Source: Sphingomonas changbaiensis NBRC 104936 (GTDB lineage Bacteria > Pseudomonadota > Alphaproteobacteria > Sphingomonadales > Sphingomonadaceae). Taken from it: 64,000 nucleotides of DNA. Both the position numbers and the translations under genes were made by a program. The stretch lies in NCBI RefSeq assembly GCF_000974765.1, contig NZ_BBWU01000045.1, positions 1 through 64,000 on the forward strand. The letters run 5' to 3'. The stretch's first letter is position 1, and the number at the start of each line of letters is the position of its first letter. Below the pieces are notes generated by a model. That model did not search any database, was not told the origin of the DNA, and worked only from the letters and a program-made list of their open reading frames with translations. Shown here one piece after another: positions 60,581-64,000 of the stretch.

Positions 60581-61264
60581 TCAGTGGCCGACCGCCAGCG
60601 TCATCGACGGCACCGGCCGCGGATCATGCGCGTCGGCCCAATCGGTGCGGCGCCTGAGCCTGGGTGTCAGGAACAGGATCGGCAGCTTCAGGAACAGCAG
60701 CTCCGAATGGATGAAGCTGTCCACCGCGCGTTCCCACCAGCGCGGCGCGCGCTTGCCATGAGCGCGCAGCCAGCCCTCATAAGGCGCCCAATGGCTCGGT
60801 TCGTCCCGCTCGATGACCTTGAAGATCTTCATCAGCGTCTTGTCGCCGCGGACCAGCGGGTGATCCAGCAGGACCTCGACCTGACGGTAACCGCGCTGCT
60901 CGGTCAGCGAGATCACGCGGCACAGACGCTCGAACAGCGCATCGCTCGCGATCACCGCCTTCGTGTCGAGCCCGTCGATGGTCGTGCGGAACATGATCTC
61001 GACGAAGCGATCGATGTGCCCGATCGTGCGGTCGACGGCGAACGGCATCACGCCGCGCAGTTCGAACCAGCGGCGGAACATCACGTAATGCTTGCGCTCG
61101 TCGGCGCGGTGCTTCTCGATCGCCGCGATCAGCGCATGATCGTCGGGGGCGCGGGCCTTCACCGCCTCAAGCACACGGTCGATCGCGGTATAGCCGCGAT
61201 GTTCGTTGTAGATGTAGATCGATCCGAGCAGGTCCAGGTAGCGGCGACGAAACCAGGCGAACAT
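60581..61264 (-). CDS. Ferritin-like diiron protein of unknown function
   Basis: A 227-residue protein with a helical core that contains the complete set of diiron ligands: E21 (YNEHRGY), E56-x2-H59 (ADERKHY), E122 (TEQRGY) and E155-x2-H158 (ERDEPSHW), in the order of ferritin-like oxidases and hydroxylases. C-terminal residues about 180-200 are hydrophobic (LLFLKLPILFLTP), suggesting membrane attachment. It may hydroxylate or desaturate a lipid, but the family is unknown to me. First gene of an operon with GtrA and glycosyltransferase genes (two-base gap). Confidence 0.75.
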   Translation of the reverse strand: MFAWFRRRYLDLLGSIYIYNEHRGYTAIDRVLEAVKARAPDDHALIAAIEKHRADERKHYVMFRRWFELRGVMPFAVDRTIGHIDRFVEIMFRTTIDGLDTKAVIASDALFERLCRVISLTEQRGYRQVEVLLDHPLVRGDKTLMKIFKVIERDEPSHWAPYEGWLRAHGKRAPRWWERAVDSFIHSELLFLKLPILFLTPRLRRRTDWADAHDPRPVPSMTLAVGH

Positions 61265-61325
61265 CGATAAGCCTCACGGGCGAAATGCCCGCCGCCTCAA
61301 TCGTTTCGCATGCGATTCCGTTCCC

Positions 61326-62756
61326 TCAGAACAGGCCCGGCACTTCGCGCTGGGCCGTCGTCGCGCGAGCGGGGGTCAGCAGCTGGCGCTTCGCCGCCAG
61401 CGCCTGGCCGGTCTGGCCGGTCGGGATCGGCGTGCAGCTCTTGCCCTCGATGAAGTCGAGCGCCTGCCGCGTCGAGGCTTCCTGCGGATCGCCGAGCGGG
61501 TGGCTGAAGTCGTCGCCCGCCTGGCAGGTGACCGGAACCGTGCCCGCCAGCCCCGTGAAGTAATCGCCGCCACCCGACGCGTTCCTTGTCGCGAAGGCGA
61601 TCACGCGCAGCCGGTCGTCGCACTCGCTGCGATCGATCGCGACCTGGCCGACGGGCTTGCCGTACGTATTGGCGCCGACCAGGGCCATGTTCTGCTGGTA
61701 ATAGGGAATCTGCGAGTTGATCGTGAGCTCGCTCGCCGACGCGGTCGCGCCGGTGCCGATGAAGGCGATCCGCATCGGCGCGACTGATTGGCCTTGCGGC
61801 TGGAAGTAGCGCGTCTCGTTGTTCGATGATTTCTCGGGGCGGAACGTCGTGCGGTTCTGCACCTCGGACGCGAAGCGGGCGCGGCCGAGCAGGTCGCCGA
61901 GCAATTGCGCGGTCGCGACCAGGCCGCCGCCATTGTAGCGCAGGTCGACGATCACGTCGGTGACGCCGGCCGCCTGGAATTGCCCGAACGCGGTCTTCAG
62001 CTGAGAGTCCGCGGTGGTGATGAAGGTGCGCAGGTTGACGTAGCCGATCTTGCGGCCGCCTTCGTCGATGATCTTGGCGCCGTAGCGGCTGGAGACCGGC
62101 TGCAGCGCATAATCGGCCTTGCTGATCGTGACTTCGCGCGTGCCGGATGGGCCGCTGAGACGCAGCGTCCGCGTGAGGCCCGGTGTGGAGGGGCCGAGCG
62201 CGTCCGACACGCCGCCGGTGCCCTGGGCGGCGATGATGTCCGACACCGCTCGCAGGCTGCCCGGTGTCTCGCCGATCGCGAGGATCTCGTCGCCGCGGTC
62301 CATTCCGGCTGCTGAGGCGGGCGCACCTTCGAAGCTTTCCGCAACGAACGCCCGCTTCTGCGCGGCATCGGTCGACAGGCGGAAGCCGAAGCCGGCGGTC
62401 GAGCCGCTGTTGTAATAAGCGTCCTCTTCCTTGATCGACGTCAGGTAGGTGAAGAACCGGTCTTTGCCCTGAGACCGCGCGGTGGCGGTCAGCGCATCGA
62501 TATAGTCGCCGACCGTGGCGTAAGGGCTGGGATCGAGAGTCGCCGGCAGCGTCTCGGGGAAAAGATACCATTCGTTGAGCACGCCGAACGCCCAGTCCTG
62601 TCGCGCCCGCAGCGAGCAGGTCGCGGCGGGCGAGGGCGTCGGTGTCGGGGAGGAGGACGCAATCGTCCCGCCGGACGAGCCACCGCCGCCGCCACAGCCC
62701 GCCAGGGTCGCTGCCAGGGCCAGCAGCGCGCCGAAATCACGCCAGCGCCGAATCAC
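61326..62756 (-). CDS. S41 family peptidase, lipoprotein type
   Basis: A 476-residue C-terminal-processing-type peptidase. Lipobox LAGC after a signal (FGALLALAATLAGC) followed by a Gly run and a Ser/Thr/Pro linker; a PDZ domain near 130-210 (FVAESFEGAPASAAGMDRGD); then the S41 domain with VDLRYNGGG near 280, nucleophile Ser in GTGATASASELTINS near 345 and Lys in TYGKPVGQ about 25 residues later. GTG start at 62756 with GGGAG six bases upstream. Possible work in periplasmic quality control. Confidence 0.88.
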   Translation of the reverse strand: MIRRWRDFGALLALAATLAGCGGGGGSSGGTIASSSPTPTPSPAATCSLRARQDWAFGVLNEWYLFPETLPATLDPSPYATVGDYIDALTATARSQGKDRFFTYLTSIKEEDAYYNSGSTAGFGFRLSTDAAQKRAFVAESFEGAPASAAGMDRGDEILAIGETPGSLRAVSDIIAAQGTGGVSDALGPSTPGLTRTLRLSGPSGTREVTISKADYALQPVSSRYGAKIIDEGGRKIGYVNLRTFITTADSQLKTAFGQFQAAGVTDVIVDLRYNGGGLVATAQLLGDLLGRARFASEVQNRTTFRPEKSSNNETRYFQPQGQSVAPMRIAFIGTGATASASELTINSQIPYYQQNMALVGANTYGKPVGQVAIDRSECDDRLRVIAFATRNASGGGDYFTGLAGTVPVTCQAGDDFSHPLGDPQEASTRQALDFIEGKSCTPIPTGQTGQALAAKRQLLTPARATTAQREVPGLF

Positions 62757-62814
62757 ACGAAAACTCCCGCAGATCAGCGGGTTATAGCAAATCCACGGCG
62801 CCTGACCAGTTGGA

Positions 62815-64000
62815 TCAGCCGCGCAGGCTCGCGCCGAACTTTCCGGCCGCCGCGACGATCTTGGCCGACACCGCCGCCAGATCCTCATCGGTCAGCGTCC
62901 TGTCGGTCGGCTGCAGCGTGACCTCGATCGCGAGCGACTTCTGTCTCTCCGGCACGCCGGTCCCGGTGAAGACGTCGAACAGCCGCGCCGCCGCGATCAG
63001 CGCCTTGTCCGCGCCGCGCACGGCCCGGACCAGGTCGCCCGCGGCCAGAGTCTCCGGCACCAGGAATGCGAAATCGCGGGTGACCGGCTGGAGCGCGGGC
63101 GGCGTGTAGGCGGGGCGGATACGCCCGCTCGCCCGCTTTGTCGGGATCGCATCGAGGAAGATCTCGCCCGCGACGACGCTGCCGTCCAGGCCGAACGCCT
63201 TCACCAGCGACGGATGGAGCGCGCCGAATTCGGCCAGCACGGCCTTGGGCCCGAGCCTGAGCGTCGCCGACTGGCCCGGATGATAAGCCGCCGAGGCGTC
63301 GCCCGTGACCTGCAGATTCTCGACCGGTGCTCCGGCCGCATCGAGCAGCGCCAGCGCTTCCGCCTTGCCGTCGAACGCGCCGAACGGCTGCGCCTTGCCG
63401 CTCTGCCAGTCGCGCGGATTCCGGTCCCCCGCGAGCACGAAGCCGACCGTCGGCCGCTCTCCGTCGGCGAGATAGCGACGCCCAAGCTCGAACAGTCGCA
63501 CCGATTTGGCGCCGCGGTCCATGTTGCGCTGCGCGGCGGCGAGGAGCCCGGCGAGCAGCGACGGCCGCATCACCTTCATGTCCTCGCTGATCGGGTTGGC
63601 GAGCGTCCAGGCGCCGCCGCCTAGGGCGGCCGCTTCCTTTTCGGAAATGAAGCTCCAGGTCACGGCTTCGTTCAGCCCGCGCGCCGCCGCGGTTCGGCGT
63701 ACGCGCCGCTCGACCAGCTGCTCCGCGGTCGCGGTCGGGCGGGCGACGCCGTCGGCGCGCGGCAGCGGCGTCGAAGGGACATTGTCGATCCCGACCATGC
63801 GCACGACTTCCTCGACCAGGTCCGCCGGCCCGTCGACGTCACGGCGCCACGTGGGCACGGTCACGGCCCAACCGCCAGAGACTTCGAAGCCGAGCCGCTC
63901 CAGGATGGCGCGCTGCTCGTCCCCGGGCACATCGAGGCCGCCGAGGCGCAGGCACAGGCCGGGATCGTAGCTCAGCGTCTTGCGCTCGAGCGGCGGCCGT
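62815..64000 (-). CDS. pheT: Phenylalanine-tRNA ligase beta subunit, 3' part
   Basis: C-terminal part of the beta subunit of PheRS, which charges tRNA-Phe; the 5' part lies beyond the right edge. Seen in reading leftward: the end of the B5 domain (YDPGLCLRLGGLDVPGD, QRAILERLGFEV, VPTWRRDVDGPADLVEEVVRMVG), the catalytic-like core (NPISEDMKVMRPSLLAGLLAAAQRNMDRG, then VRLFELGR) and the C-terminal anticodon-binding domain (YTPPALQPVTRDFAFLVPE, QPTDRTLTDEDL). The frame runs open to base 64000. 58 bases separate it from the S41 gene. Confidence 0.93.
   Translation of the reverse strand, partial: RPPLERKTLSYDPGLCLRLGGLDVPGDEQRAILERLGFEVSGGWAVTVPTWRRDVDGPADLVEEVVRMVGIDNVPSTPLPRADGVARPTATAEQLVERRVRRTAAARGLNEAVTWSFISEKEAAALGGGAWTLANPISEDMKVMRPSLLAGLLAAAQRNMDRGAKSVRLFELGRRYLADGERPTVGFVLAGDRNPRDWQSGKAQPFGAFDGKAEALALLDAAGAPVENLQVTGDASAAYHPGQSATLRLGPKAVLAEFGALHPSLVKAFGLDGSVVAGEIFLDAIPTKRASGRIRPAYTPPALQPVTRDFAFLVPETLAAGDLVRAVRGADKALIAAARLFDVFTGTGVPERQKSLAIEVTLQPTDRTLTDEDLAAVSAKIVAAAGKFGASLRG

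Noticed and set aside
1-64000. Search for CRISPR arrays, rRNA genes, prophage or intact insertion sequences
   Set aside because: No regularly spaced repeats, rRNA-like segments, integrase or transposase genes were seen on either strand.

Overview
The window is GC-rich chromosomal DNA from an alphaproteobacterium, most likely a sphingomonad (Sphingomonas or a close relative). The grounds are five secreted proteins ending in the PEPATWAMM type of C-terminal sorting signal, two TonB-dependent receptors, a FecI/FecR system, the alphaproteobacterial type of SerC, metX-metW methionine synthesis, and candidate GGAAC...GTT promoters of the general-stress sigma factor EcfG. Genes are packed tightly and many neighbours overlap by 1-14 bases (ATGA, GTGA, TGATG). 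I assigned 66 protein genes (the last one incomplete) and one tRNA; no CRISPR array, rRNA, prophage or intact insertion sequence was seen.

Layout. 1-9229: serC, two PEP-CTERM proteins, an extensin-like lipoprotein, a LOG-family protein, then a leftward run of brkB-like, fabI and aroC, and a J-domain protein. 9279-14809: three leftward tandem PEP-CTERM paralogues with copied terminators. 15026-19943: a LysR regulator, a CDC48-type AAA ATPase, small stress and membrane proteins, rpmG. About 19990-22380: a less GC-rich accessory patch with a lipoprotein and a uracil-DNA-glycosylase-like protein. 22384-28417: dps, fhs, DUF808, a B3 metallo-beta-lactamase overlapping an AmpR-like regulator, alkB-like and a mini membrane protein. 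28593-35969: sigma factor, FecR, STN-TonB receptor, DUF2334 deacetylase, membrane protein, DUF2141, glycosyltransferase and a 52-aa ORF, all rightward and mostly overlapping. 36016-43272: DEAD-box helicase with a mini HTH-like protein, ABC-F ATPase, DUF3857/TPR protein. 43383-47156: tRNA-Leu(GAG), zinc-ribbon protein, ftsEX, YdcF and PlsC. 47216-53649: Anbu peptidase, hisC-tyrA, DSD1-RidA-metX and metW. 53635-64000: TetR with a divergent TonB receptor, DUF1622, MscS, FNT channel, a ferritin-like/GtrA/glycosyltransferase operon, an S41 peptidase and the 3' part of pheT.

Amino-acid synthesis is well represented (serC, aroC, tyrA, hisC, metX, metW). The accessory content is mainly envelope biology: sorted exoproteins, TonB uptake, glycosyltransferases with possible lipid-carrier partners, and cell-division FtsEX.

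The most unusual points are: a B3 beta-lactamase with Gln in place of the first zinc-ligand His, translationally coupled to an AmpR-like regulator; a 25-base REP-like palindrome read through inside aroC; a dispersed hairpin repeat that separates metX from metW and appears to supply the metW ribosome-binding site; a sigma/TonB-linked glycan operon; a diiron ferritin-like protein in a glycolipid-type operon; and three EcfG-type promoter candidates, one of them symmetric between divergent genes. Everything was read by eye; family names rest on motifs and remembered family features, not on database searches.
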